A stretch of DNA of 64,000 nucleotides from contig NC_030381.2 in NCBI RefSeq assembly GCF_001625215.2, positions 51,917,214-51,981,213 on the forward strand, given 5' to 3'. Position numbers and translations under genes: made by a program. The first letter of the stretch is position 1, and each line of letters starts with the position of its first letter. Shown here in pieces: positions 51,723 through 64,000 of the stretch. Under the pieces are notes generated by a model, which made no database searches, had not been told where the DNA came from, and saw only the letters and a list, made by a program, of their open reading frames with translations. This stretch comes from Daucus carota subsp. sativus (taxonomy: Eukaryota > Streptophyta > Magnoliopsida > Apiales > Apiaceae).

Positions 51723-52115
51723 TATTTGTTTTTGTTATCGATTGTCCAGAATCGTTTCCAACCTAGGAATAGCGCCTCCTTGCTTGAGTTGTGTACAACA
51801 GCAATATCATCCATTCTGGTGAAGCGATGATCATATGCTTTATAATATTATTTAATTTTAATGTTATTTAATTTAATTAAATAATTGGTCGTCCAAACGG
51901 ATCTGAAGCTAGGGAGAATCCCCAGACTATAAAATTGACGATAAAGCGGAATCTGGATCCAAATTCTAGTGGAATGCACAACCTAATCACTATAGGAATA
52001 AAAATCAAACGTGAATACATCACATGCTATACAAAACGACACCACTAAAATCCCAGCCCTACGCATACACCAATATCATTTTCTAGGAATACGATTGTCT
52101 GGGAGCAAATTGGTA

Positions 52116-52359
52116 CTCCCTCCGTCTTGTCAATTCTCTACGGTTTTTTTTTCAAAACTGCTCGACACGCATTTTAAAACTCTTATAAATACAGTTATAG
52201 TATAATTTATTTTTAATTTTTTTTATAAAAATATGAATGTTATATTTTTATACAGGAAAAAAAAATTTAAAAATAAATTACAGAACTATACTTTATTGAA
52301 ATATTAAAATCCGTGCGTCCTCGTCCCCCAATTTATATACTATTGACTGGGACGGAGGG
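52116..52359. mobile_element. Stowaway-like MITE
   Basis: The ends CTCCCTCCGTCTTGTCAAT and ATTGACTGGGACGGAGGG are inverted and flanked by TA. Confidence 0.75.
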
Positions 52360-52361
52360 TA

Positions 52362-53278
52362 TTTTAATAATTTAATATAATCATGTATTTATATAGGACC
52401 GAAGCGTCTCTATGACTTAATTTATAAATTAATATATATTTATTTTAAATGGATAATAAGAAAATTTATTTGAAGCATTCGATATTTGTTGAAAAAGTTG
52501 AGTCCGCTTCCATATTAGAGAGGAAGAAAATGTTGCGAAAAAATATTCGGGATTAGAAAATTTTATTTGATGACTCTGACCATTTTGTGGCGGCCGTATA
52601 TATGAGATTTGAGAAATTTGAAGTCACCGACTTGCTGGCAGCTGGAATGCATTTGATTAAATAACGTAGCAGTGCCATTGGACAATAATGGTGATTACGT
52701 ATAAAAATTTGAGTACGCAAGAACGTTATATAGTAGAGAATTGAGTGGGATGAGTAAGCTATCCATTTCCAGGCTTCCAGCACATTGTGGCCAACTGCCA
52801 TGCATGCAATTGCACCCCAAGACTATATATTTAACTTGATTAACATACTAAAATTCTATCGTATACATTTTGAGCTTAATTTTCACATCAATTTTAAATA
52901 TAATAATTTCGACCACATGAACATCATATTTATTTATGATTTTTCTTGGTGATATTATTTTTTACACTCCCTTCGTCCTCCTCAAACGGTATATATCAGG
53001 GACCAGAACGGGTACACAATTTAATACTTCTGTATAATATAATTTATATTTTTTTGATAATTTTTTTAAAAATCTTAAAATAAATTATAGAATTATATTT
53101 TATAGGAGTATTGCGTGTCGAATAGTGGAAAGAACATATAAAAATAAATGAGATAGAAAGAGTAATAAATTACATGTCTACTTTAAAAAAATAGACTAAA
53201 AGTATTAAAACATTATAAATAGACTGATAACTTTTCGAGAAACGAATCTAATCTTGTACTAAAAATAACAATATATTA
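52362..53278. other. AT-rich gene-free stretch
   Basis: The minus-strand frame at 52553-52801 has no family features. A worn Stowaway-like end (CTCCCTTCGTCCTCC) is at about 52968. No gene is supported. Confidence 0.4.
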
Positions 53279-53538
53279 TTCCCTCCGTTTCAAATTACAT
53301 GTCCATTTTAAAAAAATCACATAGTTTAAGAAAAGTGAATTGTGATAAAAAAGAGATGTATTAAGTCATTAATTGAACATAATGTGTGGTGTATAGTTGA
53401 TCTTGGAAATATAAATTTGTAATATGTGAAGGAGAGTTGATTTTGGAAATATAAATTCACATTGAAAGTTGAAGTGGACAAGTATTTTAAAACAAAATTT
53501 TTTTGCTAAATTGGACATGTATTTTGAAACGGAGAGAG
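53279..53538. mobile_element. Stowaway-like MITE
   Basis: The ends TTCCCTCCGTTTCAAATTAC and TTTTGAAACGGAGAGAG are flanked by TA. It is a longer relative of 51501-51722. Confidence 0.8.
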
Positions 53539-53963
53539 TATAGTGTAAAGATAAAATCTATTAGAAAAAATAACCAATTTCTGAATATAACTATATACTT
53601 CTTCCGTCTTAACATGCTGTTTACGTTATTTTTTTTCACGTATTTTGAGGCTCTCATATATTAAATTCCATAATATTTTTCACAAATTTTTGAATAAAAT
53701 ATCTTAAAATAGTGATCAAGGATCGAATCGGGAATTCGGGAGAATACTTGATTCAGTGGAATCAAAAGGGGTACCCCACCAAGCCTCCCCCAGTTGATCC
53801 GGCTGCTCGTGGGATCTATTAGAATCACTCTTGTCGTTGGATTTTTCTGGCCCAACTCACGAGGCACAGGAAAAAACTACAACTGCACCAAGTTCAATTA
53901 CTCTACATGTACTCAGCATGTTTGTATGGTCTGATTTCACTCCAGGCACGCACTCACCACAGA

Positions 53964-53971
53964 TATATATA
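53964..53971 (+). promoter_or_regulatory. TATA box of the allantoate amidohydrolase gene
   Basis: TATATATA, about 100 bp upstream of the ATG at 54070. Confidence 0.55.
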
Positions 53972-54069
53972 CCCACTTGCGTGCCCTCCTTTTCCTTTGC
54001 TTCTCTCTTGAATCTTCTCCATCTCTCCTCTCCAGAAAGAAGCCAAGCCACCCTTCATTCATCTAACCC

Positions 54070-57000
54070 ATGGCTTCTTTCCATCCTCCATGTTTTCACA
54101 CCACAATTATCATCTCTTGTGTTGTGTTTATCTTGTTTTTCTCTCCAGCTCTGTCTCTTCAAGAACCAGTGTTGCTCCTCTCCAATGAAACTCACTTGGG
54201 TAATACTTTTTGTTCACAATCTTGTTGTTTTTACTCAGGTTTGTGAGTTCTTGTTTGGTGATTATGATACCCTTTTGGATACTGTGCTTGATTCTTGATT
54301 GTGATGGTTGTGTGTTGATTTGTGAAGTTATTGATGTAGGGGCCAGACAGAACTTATAGTTCTTGTTATTATTATATGTACTTAGTTTATTCTTTGTGTG
54401 AATTGATACTGTTGTTGATTTATATTATATGCATAGCAAACAGATTAGCCATCTTTGACCCTTTTGGACTTTGCAAATATTTTTAGTTGGTGATTGAATT
54501 GTAATTACCTTGCATATTAATAAAAGAAAATCATGATTGTTAAATTTCTTGTGAATTGTGTAATTTTGTACTGATTGAGTACTACTTGGATGAAACTTTT
54601 TAATTTCTTTGATTTGGTTATGATAGATGCTGATGATTCTGAAGTTCGGAAGACTGAGTTGTTCCCGGAAATTTTGAGAGATGAGGCAGTTGGGAGACTT
54701 AATGAGCTTGGACAGGTAATGCTTTATAAGGCATTGTTCTCTTCACATGTATAACTTACCATTAGTGTTCTTTTGTCAAACGGTTGGCTCTCTATATATG
54801 TAGGTTTTGAGAATAATGTGTAATAATAGACCAATTTGAGTTGTTCTATAAGCACAATACGAAGGAGAAGATGGGAAGTATAGGTGAGATTTACGCTGAG
54901 CATAAACTTGTATCTGCACCACACATGGAGTGAAATAATAAGTGCCACACAAAAGCTAAGCTGGCAGAACGCTTAGATGAGTATTTATGAACAGTGGTCT
55001 GGGGAGAACACATTAGATATGAAATATGGGGACTACATATCAGTCCTGCGACCTCAAATAGTTTAGAAGGGTTTGGTGGAGAGTTACCTGTGATTACCAC
55101 TTAGTGGCGTGTTAGATTTCTTTATTTGCAAAGATTGAGACACTGGACCATATTCATGGTTTAAAGTACCATGCGGATGTTGAAACATATGCAAGTTTGA
55201 GTATTATCTAAAATAAGAGAGGGGACAAGTGCACAACAGGTCAGCCATGAAGCCATTTCCCCTTGTGCACTAGAGCCCGTAATTTGAAGTTGTAACTGCC
55301 AAAAGACAGACCTCTAAATTGCAAAATGTGTGTATGATGAAAATATGAAAATAAAATTAAAATAAAAAACGTGGTCCAGCTCTCAGTAGTTATCGCTAAT
55401 TTACTATGTAAGGAGTAAAAAAGTTATGCCAAGTTCTATACAAATTATAGACCTTGAAAAAAATATTTGCTAGTATGTTGTCCACATAATTCTAGCAGTC
55501 GTAAATTTTACTCCATTCTCTTCTTGACAGATAGTTTTTTAACCATGTATTACTATTGTGAATTCCTCTGTCAAGTGAAATTATTGTAAATTGAATTGTA
55601 AATCTTCCATGGCAGGTAAGTGATGCAAATGGTTATCTTGAGAGAACTTTCTTGAGCCATGCTTCTGTTAGGGCTGCAAAACTTATATCCAAGTGGATGG
55701 AGGATGCTGGTTTGACTACGTGAGCTATCTACTTACTTCAAAATCTTTCAAAGAATGCAGAAACTAAATGCATTCTTATGTCAATTTTTAGGTGGGTGGA
55801 CTCTATGGGAAATGTACATGGTCGAGTAGGAGGGGCGAACCCAAGTAGCAAGGCGCTTCTGATCGGTTCCCATTTGGTGAAGCATTAAATTTGTTTAGTT
55901 TTTGCTGATATACTCTATCTTTTCCCGTTGGTGGTTTACTTTATATTTGTAAAAGCTAGTAGTTGATTATTTGTTTTTACAACAGGATACTGTAATTGAT
56001 GCTGGAAAGTTTGATGGTTCACTTGGCATAGTCTCTGCTTTGTCCGCATTGAAAGTTTTGCACGTTAATGGTAGACTAAGAAAGCTGAGACAGCCAGTTG
56101 AGGTTAGCTAAATATCAGATTACATTTTAAGTAGGTAATTTTGTTGTATGATAGTCGAGTTTTCGTTACCTTCCTATTGGAGAATCCAAACCATGAACAA
56201 TATACCGTTTTAGCAGAATTATATTCTGGATGTTGCTAACATTTTAATAAGTAAAAACTCAAGTGCTGTGAACTTGAATCATTGACAGATTATTTTTGCT
56301 CAACTTCATTTAATTTGAATATTTTGCATGCCTACTTGTGCCAAAAGAAAATAAAAAAAGTTCTATTGCTTATTCCAACTTTTAAATCATGCAGGTGATT
56401 GCATTCAGCGATGAGGAAGGTGTTCGATTCCAGTCTACATTTCTAGGAAGTGGAGCTATTGCTGGTATACTACCAGTTTCATCATTGCACATACGTGATA
56501 AGAGGTTTATACAAGTCATTTACATTGTATATCTTGTGGTAGAACCACTAATATCTCACTACATTTACGATACCATATTTTCAGTGACGTGACAGTTCAA
56601 GGGGCTCTAGAAGACAAATCTATTGAAATCAATGAAGATGCTCTTTCACATCTTAAGTATGATCCTGAATCTGTTTCTGCTTATATCGAGGTATGCGGTA
56701 CGAGTTCTTATCTAGCTTACTCGAAATGTAAAAATGGAACATCTAAAAAAGAATTCTTATCCTCTATTTGAAGTTTTATATATAGACTTAGTATTGCATT
56801 TCGCAATTCAGGTCCACATTGAACAAGGACCTGTTCTAGAGTCAGTTGGTCTTCCTCTCGGTGTGGTAAAAGGAATTGCTGGACAGACAAGACTAAAGGT
56901 ATGCGTGACGTGTGGCCTTGGACTCGGACTACTTAGTTTATTTTGCAAACGTATGACCTAAATGTTACTGGTTTTGAAATTGATAGTATACAAAAAGATC

Positions 57001-58348
57001 ACAGAAAAATGAGAAACAGGGAAAAATGAAAAATAAGTTTATGGTTTCATCTTGTCTATTTCTTGGTCAATCTTCATTTTTTTTCTCTATACTAGAAGTA
57101 TGTATCCTTCTTACCATTTTGAGATATATACTTATGCTGAGGAGTCACCACTTGTATTCTCAGATCTCTTTTGATATACCATTAGTCAATCTCAAGAACC
57201 TGAACCTGTTCCCAAATATGGATTAAATGTCACAGGTCGCTGGTTTTTATGTTTCAGATGGTCGAAGGTGTTACATGCGCAAGAAATTTTCTGTATATTT
57301 AATTCGGGTCGGTCAGGATACATTTAAGTTGCTTACCTTTTATCACTTTGCAGGTGACTGTGAAAGGTTCCCAAGGACATGCTGGTACAGTACCCATGTC
57401 AATGCGCCAGGATCCTATGCCTGCTGCAGCAGAATTGATTGTGTTGTTGGAAAGTCTTTGTAGATATCCAGAGAACTTTATATCTCAAAATGGTCAGTGT
57501 GATGCTTCGGTTGTGGACTCTCTTAAAGGTTCTCTTGTTTGTACTGTTGGAGAGATATCAAGCTGGCCGAGTGCAAGTAATGTCATTCCGGGACAGGCAA
57601 GTTTTTTAAGTTGTCTAGATTTTCAACTCAGATGGCTCTCTTCTATATGATTAACATCAGTAATTTAAAGCTACAATTAATTATAATTTGAAACATAGTT
57701 TACTGATAAAACGGTATGTAGAAGGCAAACCATCATAAGCTGGATATATCTGCTTGCAGGTGACATTTACAGTAGATATACGTGCAATGGATGACATGGG
57801 TAGAGCGGCTATTATTTATGAACTGTCAAATAGGATGTATCAAGTTTGTGATCGTCGTTCAGTTTCTTGTCTTATTGAACCAAAGGTGTGAAATTATAAA
57901 TTTGTCTTGTCTTCTACTTTTGCTGTGGTTTGTTCTTTTTCCCATGCTCACTTGTAGTTTGGAACGATTTCAGCATGATGCCAATGCAGTGATTTGTGAT
58001 ACTGGATTGAGTACCCAGTTGAAATCCGCAGCTTATGCTGCTGTAAAGAAAATGGCCGGTGAAGATATAAGTGATGTACCTGTGTTGATGAGTGGAGCTG
58101 GACACGACGCAATGGCAATGTCTCATCTGACAAAGGTTTGCAACTTCTGTTTTATTACATCAACAACAATTACACCAGCTACTTAACATCACTGATATAT
58201 TTTCTGCACCTGAAATGTGTGTCAGGTTGGCATGTTGTTCGTTCGTTGTCGTGGAGGAATAAGTCACTCCCCCGAAGAGCATGTACTAGATGATGATGTC
58301 TGGGCAGCTGGGCTGGCAATCTTGTCATTTCTGGAAACTCAAATGTAA
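54070..58348 (+). CDS. AAH: Allantoate amidohydrolase (allantoate deiminase), 12 exons
   Basis: It hydrolyses allantoate, releasing ammonia and CO2, in the ureide branch of purine breakdown in the ER; manganese-dependent, peptidase M20 fold. Exons: 54070-54199, 54627-54715, 55616-55719, 55792-55876, 55986-56102, 56395-56504, 56585-56690, 56812-56898, 57354-57596, 57760-57885, 57974-58135 and 58226-58348. All phases close, giving 493 residues. Residues ~10-30 are hydrophobic (HTTIIISCVVFILFFSPALS), a signal peptide. Metal and active-site motifs: GSHLDTVIDAGKFDG (H135, D146), FSDEEGVRF (E182, E183), VHIEQGP (H249), GSQGHAGTVPM (H285), SGAGHDAMAM (H443) and GISHSPEEH (H467). Overall similarity favours allantoate amidohydrolase over the related ureidoglycolate amidohydrolase. 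Intron 9 has a GC donor (CAG|GCAAGT). Confidence 0.92.
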
Positions 58349-59719
58349 TGGATACATTTGTCAACATGTAAATCCTGTAATGCATAATCATGCATTAGTG
58401 CATCTTTGTTCTTCATCTCAGATTCGATTAGACATGAGGATGCTGATCACATTGCCAATGTTAGCTTGCAAAATGCAAAATGGGGGCAAAATGTATATAT
58501 TTCCAATAAACAATATTTCTCCCAGTTTTGTACAATTGTAAAATAATATTATGTAATATAAAAATTAGGTAGAATTTGTTTATTCTGTGATAAAAGAGAA
58601 TAAGTATAATAAACTGAGTGACATTTAATGTTCCAGTTCTTGTGTTTTCAAATTAGAATCGATGAATAAGGTTGAAGTAATAAAATTCTACGGATAAACA
58701 AGTCATTTCGGTTTATAATTGGTTTGTAAACTGTCCCCATTTAAGTTCTAAAAACATGTCACCATATCGATAGCTAGATTAAATATATAAAATCCAGGTT
58801 GGTTGTGTCAGATGTTGTTACTCAGATCGCAAAATAGGTAACGGATATATATATAGTTATTGTTAGTCAGATTGCAAAATTACATATCATATCGCATATC
58901 GGCAATGATAAGTTTATATTTATAATTACATATCATATCAAAAGCGATAAGAGCAAGAGGTGTTGTTTGGATAAGTCTAGAAGCTTATAAGTCAGAAAAT
59001 AGTTTTATTCATTCTGTTTGTGTAAAAAACTTAGAAATCAACCTCAAACTTTTAAGCCCAGATAAGAGAAAATGAAAATATTAAATTTTTAAGTGACTTA
59101 TTTTAATTTTTAAAATTAAATTTTACAAAAATGTAAAAGACCATCTTAAAAATAATTTTATAATAATTTATTATTATAATAATTAATTTCATACCCGATA
59201 AATTATAAATACAAAAAAGCTATCCAAACATATAAATTAAAAGTTATTTTTTGACTTGAAAATAATTTCTTGCCGACAAGGAATAAACACTAACTTCTTG
59301 ACGACAAGGAATAAGCACTTCTCTAACCACACGGGCTCTATATGTCAACAAGAAGACGAGTTCCTGCAAAAGAAGAGACAGCACAGAAACTTCAAGCATA
59401 CAGCATCAGCTAAAACCGTCTGAAAACTCTTGAATATAAATGAAGCATTCATAATGATACAACGTACCAGCGAGTGGACTCCTGCTACAGTGCTACATTC
59501 GTAGTGAAGCAAATTTTTTCTAAGAAAGACAGTAAGCTAAACTAGTACAAGTATGGCTACTAGTATCCTTGCTACAACATTAATTTAGAAGTGTGAGATC
59601 CAAATTAATGTTGTAGCAGAACTGAACAACAACAATACAGACACGCGTGGAAGCTGTGGACTTCTTGCTCGTATGAATAACATTCTTGTAACCAAGTAAT
59701 GTAGATATCACTGCAAAGG
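58349..59719. other. Spacer between convergent genes
   Basis: Holds the 3' untranslated regions of two converging genes. About 58800-58930 contains repeated CATATCATATC and CAGATTGCAAAAT blocks. About 58973-59235 begins TTGTTTGGATAAGTC and ends AGCTATCCAAACA, perhaps a worn MITE. No gene is supported. Confidence 0.4.
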
Positions 59720-62700
59720 TTAGGCCAACTGCTGCAGCTGGTGAACAACATGTGACATTCTTGGTCGCATTGATGGTACATGCTGTGTACACGAATATAC
59801 AAGGTCCACAACCTTCTGAATGATTCCAGCTTCTGGGATATGCGAAGATGAAGAAGATATGAGAGGGTCCAGAAGCTCAAGGTACCTATGAGATTGGACA
59901 AGAGGAGTAGCCCACTCAAATATACTCTGATAACCCACTGAATCAACAGCCTGTGCTGGTCTGCGCCCACTAACAATCTCAAGCAACAAGACACCGAAGC
60001 TGTAAACATCACTCTTAGTTGTTAGCTCATTTTTGTAAACAAATTCTGGAGCAAGATAACCATGAGTACCGCCAGCCATAACAGTCCTTTCATGCATCAC
60101 TTCCCATGGCACAAACTTTGATAGACCAACCCCCATCAGATGTGCACCATAGTCTTCATCAAGAAGCACATTACATGCACGAATATCTCGATGGACAACT
60201 TGTGGTTTCACCTTGTCATGGAGAAATCTGTTAAAAGAGAATATATAGAAATAAGAAAGAATACACGGACAATAAAATTGCATATAGACATACATTAAAA
60301 AATAATACAACAAGCTCAAGTAAGGAGCATCAAAGAATTGGTAAATTACAACCAAAATATTAGTGAGTATACTTCATACTTGAAAGAATATTAAGGCCTT
60401 TTTGAATGGGAATATTTTTGGAAGAAAAAGCCATATCCCAGGCTAATCATTCAAAAAAACCCTGAGAGGGTAGTGAAAACACATACACCACCTTAAACGA
60501 AGCAAATGCTGAGGCCTACTGAAAACAATGTTACGCTGCTATTAGCTTTACATACTTCTAGAACAGGCAAAGTGATCAATCCCTAAAAAGTTTGCAATGT
60601 AGTAAGACACCGCATCATGTTTCAGTCAGTTAAGGGTCCAGTACAAAAAACTAAATGCATGAAACTTCTTTATTTTTCAGAGGCAAACTAAAAGAATCTA
60701 CTTACGCAATTCCTTGAGCAAGAGTGGTGGCTACTTTCATCCTCATGACCCAGTCTAAACTTCTACCTCCCCTAGGAATGTGGTGTAGCCATCTGTCTAG
60801 TGGCCCGTGTACAATGAACTCGTACACGATGTAGCGATCACCATGATCATAGCAGCATCCTTTTATGGAAACCAAGTTTGGATGATGAAGTCTTGCAACC
60901 CTACCAATTTCTGTATAGAATTCTTTTTTTCTTTGGAGACTTGATCTCTTTAATCTCTTAACTGCCACCCTTGAACCATCAGGTAATAGCCCGCTGTATG
61001 TGCCCCCTGTTTTGGCATCCCCAAGAAGACGGTTTCCTTCACTGAAATTTTTGGTTACTGACTTTAATTCCTCACGAGTGAAGATTTTCCATGATGGTGG
61101 GACCAGTGCTAACGCTGCTGGATTAGACAGCTTGCGAGATTTTTTACGTCTTTTACTCCTTTTATATACTAGGAGCCAAACCACAACGCTTAAAGTTGTG
61201 AACAGTATCACTCCACTCACAACAGCAAGGCTGATAAGATACTCTCTGTGACAGTGCATATGACGACATTTATTCTCTGTATGATATGCAGGAAAATTAA
61301 TATTATCTCCCAACATTATTATCAAAGCATTTGTAATCACCCAAATGTATGCAAAAATTTTAAGTCTAGAGATCATAAAAGCATATAGATTTTGAATATA
61401 GACAGGAAGGGAGAGACAAAAATCCCAAAAATATCTAGGTAAGTGAAGGCAGGATTACCTATATAAATCATACAAATATAAGCATGAGATGAATTGCATC
61501 TCCCTGTACTGAGAATAGTTCCATTAGTCTCCGAAGTTAGTGTACACAAAGATATCTTTTCCTCATTCTGGCAAGACAAATCTGTACAATTGGACCTGAT
61601 ATGTGTCTGAGGAATGATAGTTGCATTCCAAGATGTATGGTCTGACCATCTCCAATCTACACCAGTTGCACTTATGTTGCTTTTGCCTCCAATCCAGCAT
61701 CCATTAACGACTTCACCACATAGCTTTTGCACAAATTTTAATTCTTGAAGTGAATCAACTGCCGCCAAGTGTCCATGATTACCTTGACATTGGTTCTCTG
61801 ATTCATCCCATGATGTAGAGTTTTCTATATAATGAAAACACTTTCGCTTACTCAGGCTCAAAGTCCAACCGGAAGGGCACAGTTCTGCATAGACAGAGTA
61901 GATAATTTAACTGCACTATAAAGATTACAATTTAGTAAAAATGAATCAGATTTTCGAATATAAATATATCACAAATAAATAAGGCAGATATATCATCTCT
62001 GATTGTCTAATAGACTCTTTTGTATTAAATTTTAATGAAAATACACCAAGTTTACGTATGTTGTTGTTTTAAAGTCATGTTTGGTATTATATATGCTCAA
62101 AGGCCATATAATGTATTTGGCAAAAAGAAGTGCAAGGCAGCCGCACACTTAATATGTACAAGATGCAGTATAGAAGGCTAGACATTTAATCATTCCGGAT
62201 AACTCAAAGGACATATGTCCATAACAATACTTTTGGATTAAATTATTAAAGCTAACAACTTGAGAGAAACTACTGTCCTCTACTTGATATAGAAAGAGAA
62301 GATGAATAAAACAGCCTCTTTCATTTAATATCACTAATATTGTACTTAATAAGGTATCCTCTAAAATGATCATGCAAAATCTGCAGATATCGTATTAAGT
62401 GAAATCTATGGACTATGCATCACTAATCATCTTATCAAGCAAGAAAGATAATATATCAAAATTTGAATCTTTCGTACTACTCATTAAACAAGACGCGGTT
62501 CAACCAAAGTGTAGCTTCGGGTGCTGAACCTAGACACGTAAGAAATAAACAAAAATCTATCATTGGCCCCAAGGATCTTGTCAAAATTAAGGATCTTGTC
62601 AAAATTAATGGTAATAAAAACACAAACTAACAAATCAGTTCTAAAATTCAAAGCGTCTAATCCCGAGTCCTTATCTTCTATATGAATTACACTCTTCCAT

Positions 62701-63084
62701 CTTTTCATTGAGCAAATGAACCCCCAAAAAAAGAAGAAGAAAAGTTACCATTTTTACTAAAAAAATTAGACTGCAATCGCATAATAGAAACATAATATCT
62801 AAAACAATTAAGAAAGTGCTATGAAAACTCAAAAAACATTAAATCCTAAAAGTAGTAGTATTAAAAATGTACCTGCACTACTTGTTTCATTACCAGAAGC
62901 CACCAAAACCTATAAAAAATGTAAAAAACCAACAAAAACATTAAGTACCAAATCAGAAACTTCACAAACCAATTCTCATTTCATAAAGCTCAAAACTTTT
63001 TACCCTGCTGGAGTCACCCAAGTGAAGCACAACACAACCCACCAAAAGGGAAACAAGCTGAGAATAAAGGAGCCTCCTTTCCAT
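59720..63084 (-). CDS. C-type lectin receptor-like kinase, 5 exons
   Basis: A plasma-membrane receptor of the plant C-type lectin receptor-kinase type, usually single-copy. Exons in gene order: 63084-63004, 62909-62873, 61884-61459, 61276-60706 and 60227-59720; phases close to 540 residues. Residues 1-24 are a signal peptide (ERRLLYSQLVSLLVGCVVL). The C-type lectin domain spans ~42-176 (CPSGWTLSLSKRKCFHYIEN, CWIGG, WRWSDHTSWN, HAYICM). The transmembrane segment is ~194-219 and KRSKRRKKSRK follows it. The kinase-like domain runs ~258-540: VAVKRLK (K288), E304, VVHRDIRACN (HRD 384-386), then GVG at 404-406 where active kinases have DFG. The glycine loop is also degenerate (GDAKTGGTYSG). So it is probably a pseudokinase that signals by scaffolding. 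Ligand unknown. I rebuilt the first two exons from splice signals and phase. Confidence 0.9.
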
Positions 63085-64000
63085 TTCAAACAAGCTCTGA
63101 ACATCAAAAAACACACAATTAACATCAAATTACACAAAAAACCATCAAATCTTGAACTTTAACAACATATCAAACTTACCCAACAAAAATTTAAAGATCA
63201 TATAGCTGAATTTAGTAGTGAAGAATGAGAATCTGAGTAAACAAGAAAATGAAAATGGGGTAAAATAATTTAGTTGAAAGGTTAGCTAATGGAGTGAGAA
63301 AAGTGAGAGTATTTATTGAGAGTGGTTTGCAGTGACCCACAGCAGTCAGACAGTACAGGAGTTACTCCTGGAAAATATTGGCTCTCCACTGTATGCATCT
63401 CTATCTACATAAACCCTTTTCTTTCGGTAATTCTTTTTTACAGAATCGGTAATATTTTTGATTTGGTTATAAAAATCAAAAATCGAAAATCGAAATAAAT
63501 CAACGGATTGAAAATTTTCAGAGTTCTTTTAAAATAAGTGAGGAATGTTTTAGATAACTGGATAATTTTTAATTAAATTGAAGTTAAATCAATAGACGGT
63601 TTCTTAAAAGTTAATCAAAAATTTTAATTACGGAAATTTCTAGAACACTTCCTATTAAATACAAACTAGAACAGAGGTTTACTATTCTAATAAAAGTTTA
63701 GATTCAAAATCTGAAAATAATATTAAATAAAGTTAATTAAACTACTTTTATAATTTAATTTTAATTTTGATTAATTGATTTTTCATCTGATTCAATTAAT
63801 TACGATATCGGTGTACATAAATTATAATTTAAACGAATTTTATAGCCACCAAAACTTGAAAACCCAAAATTTTCAATGGGCTTTATTTGGGCTTACAGGG
63901 CTCTGATTATTGGACTTCTAGGTTTGATAAACTTTTCGCTTCTGCAGAGAGTGGCACAGACATATCGAACACAAAGTTCAGACAGTCATCATCGAAGCTA
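63085..64000. other. Upstream of the lectin kinase gene, window end
   Basis: Promoter and leader of the minus-strand kinase gene lie in the first few hundred bases. The last ~130 bases become GC-richer and may begin another gene beyond the window. The 60-residue frame at 63316-63498 has no family features. Confidence 0.4.

Noticed and set aside
53831-54298. 155-residue plus-strand frame
   Set aside because: It overlaps allantoate amidohydrolase exon 1 in another frame and runs through the GT donor at 54200; exon phase supports the ATG at 54070.
57026-57463. Open frames in allantoate amidohydrolase intron 8
   Set aside because: They lie in the intron or run out of frame across exon 9; the conserved frame begins at GTGACTGTG after the CAG at 57351-57353.

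Overview
The window is nuclear DNA of a flowering plant, most likely a dicot. It is AT-rich, the split genes have plant-type GT-AG introns plus two GC-AG introns, and it carries plant-specific families: BAHD acyltransferases, a NAC factor, a VQ protein, F-box proteins and a plant C-type lectin receptor kinase. Small non-autonomous DNA transposons are very dense (Stowaway-, Tourist/Harbinger-, hAT- and Mutator-type). The species cannot be fixed from the sequence alone; an asterid is a reasonable guess and nothing more.

Layout. Bases 1-18 kb hold a decaying cluster of two families, all on the minus strand. There are three F-box copies in successive stages of decay (2.75-6.8 kb). There are two intact intronless BAHD acyltransferase genes (8.5-10.0 and 16.4-17.8 kb), an N-terminal BAHD fragment (0.7-0.84 kb), and orphaned copies of BAHD-flanking DNA. 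Bases 18-22.6 kb are gene-poor and rich in small transposons. Next come a Myb-like protein of the RNA polymerase I termination-factor type (+, 23.3-25.2 kb), an organellar ribosomal protein L7/L12 (-, 28.9-29.5 kb, with a leader intron), a VQ-motif protein (+, 33.6-34.3 kb), an F-box gene broken by a 7-bp duplication (-, 36.9-38.1 kb), an alpha-glucosidase fragment (-, 39.5-39.9 kb) and an intronless NAC gene (-, 40.6-41.8 kb). The last third holds three well-resolved split genes whose exon phases close exactly: choline-phosphate cytidylyltransferase (+, 45.7-51.1 kb, 8 exons), allantoate amidohydrolase (+, 54.1-58.3 kb, 12 exons) and a C-type lectin receptor-like kinase (-, 59.7-63.1 kb, 5 exons).

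The most interesting observation is in the cytidylyltransferase gene. A 659-bp hAT element with a perfect 8-bp target-site duplication sits inside coding exon 7. Read straight through it gives a stop codon, but its two ends carry a GT donor and an AG acceptor. Splicing there would leave exactly 18 nt (target duplication plus terminal bases), an in-frame gain of six codons. The element may therefore act as a new intron; RNA data would decide this.

The genes do not form one pathway. The cytidylyltransferase serves phosphatidylcholine synthesis, the amidohydrolase serves purine-ureide nitrogen recycling in the ER, the L12 protein serves organellar translation and the Myb protein probably acts at rDNA. 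The NAC, VQ and lectin-kinase genes are regulatory or signalling genes.
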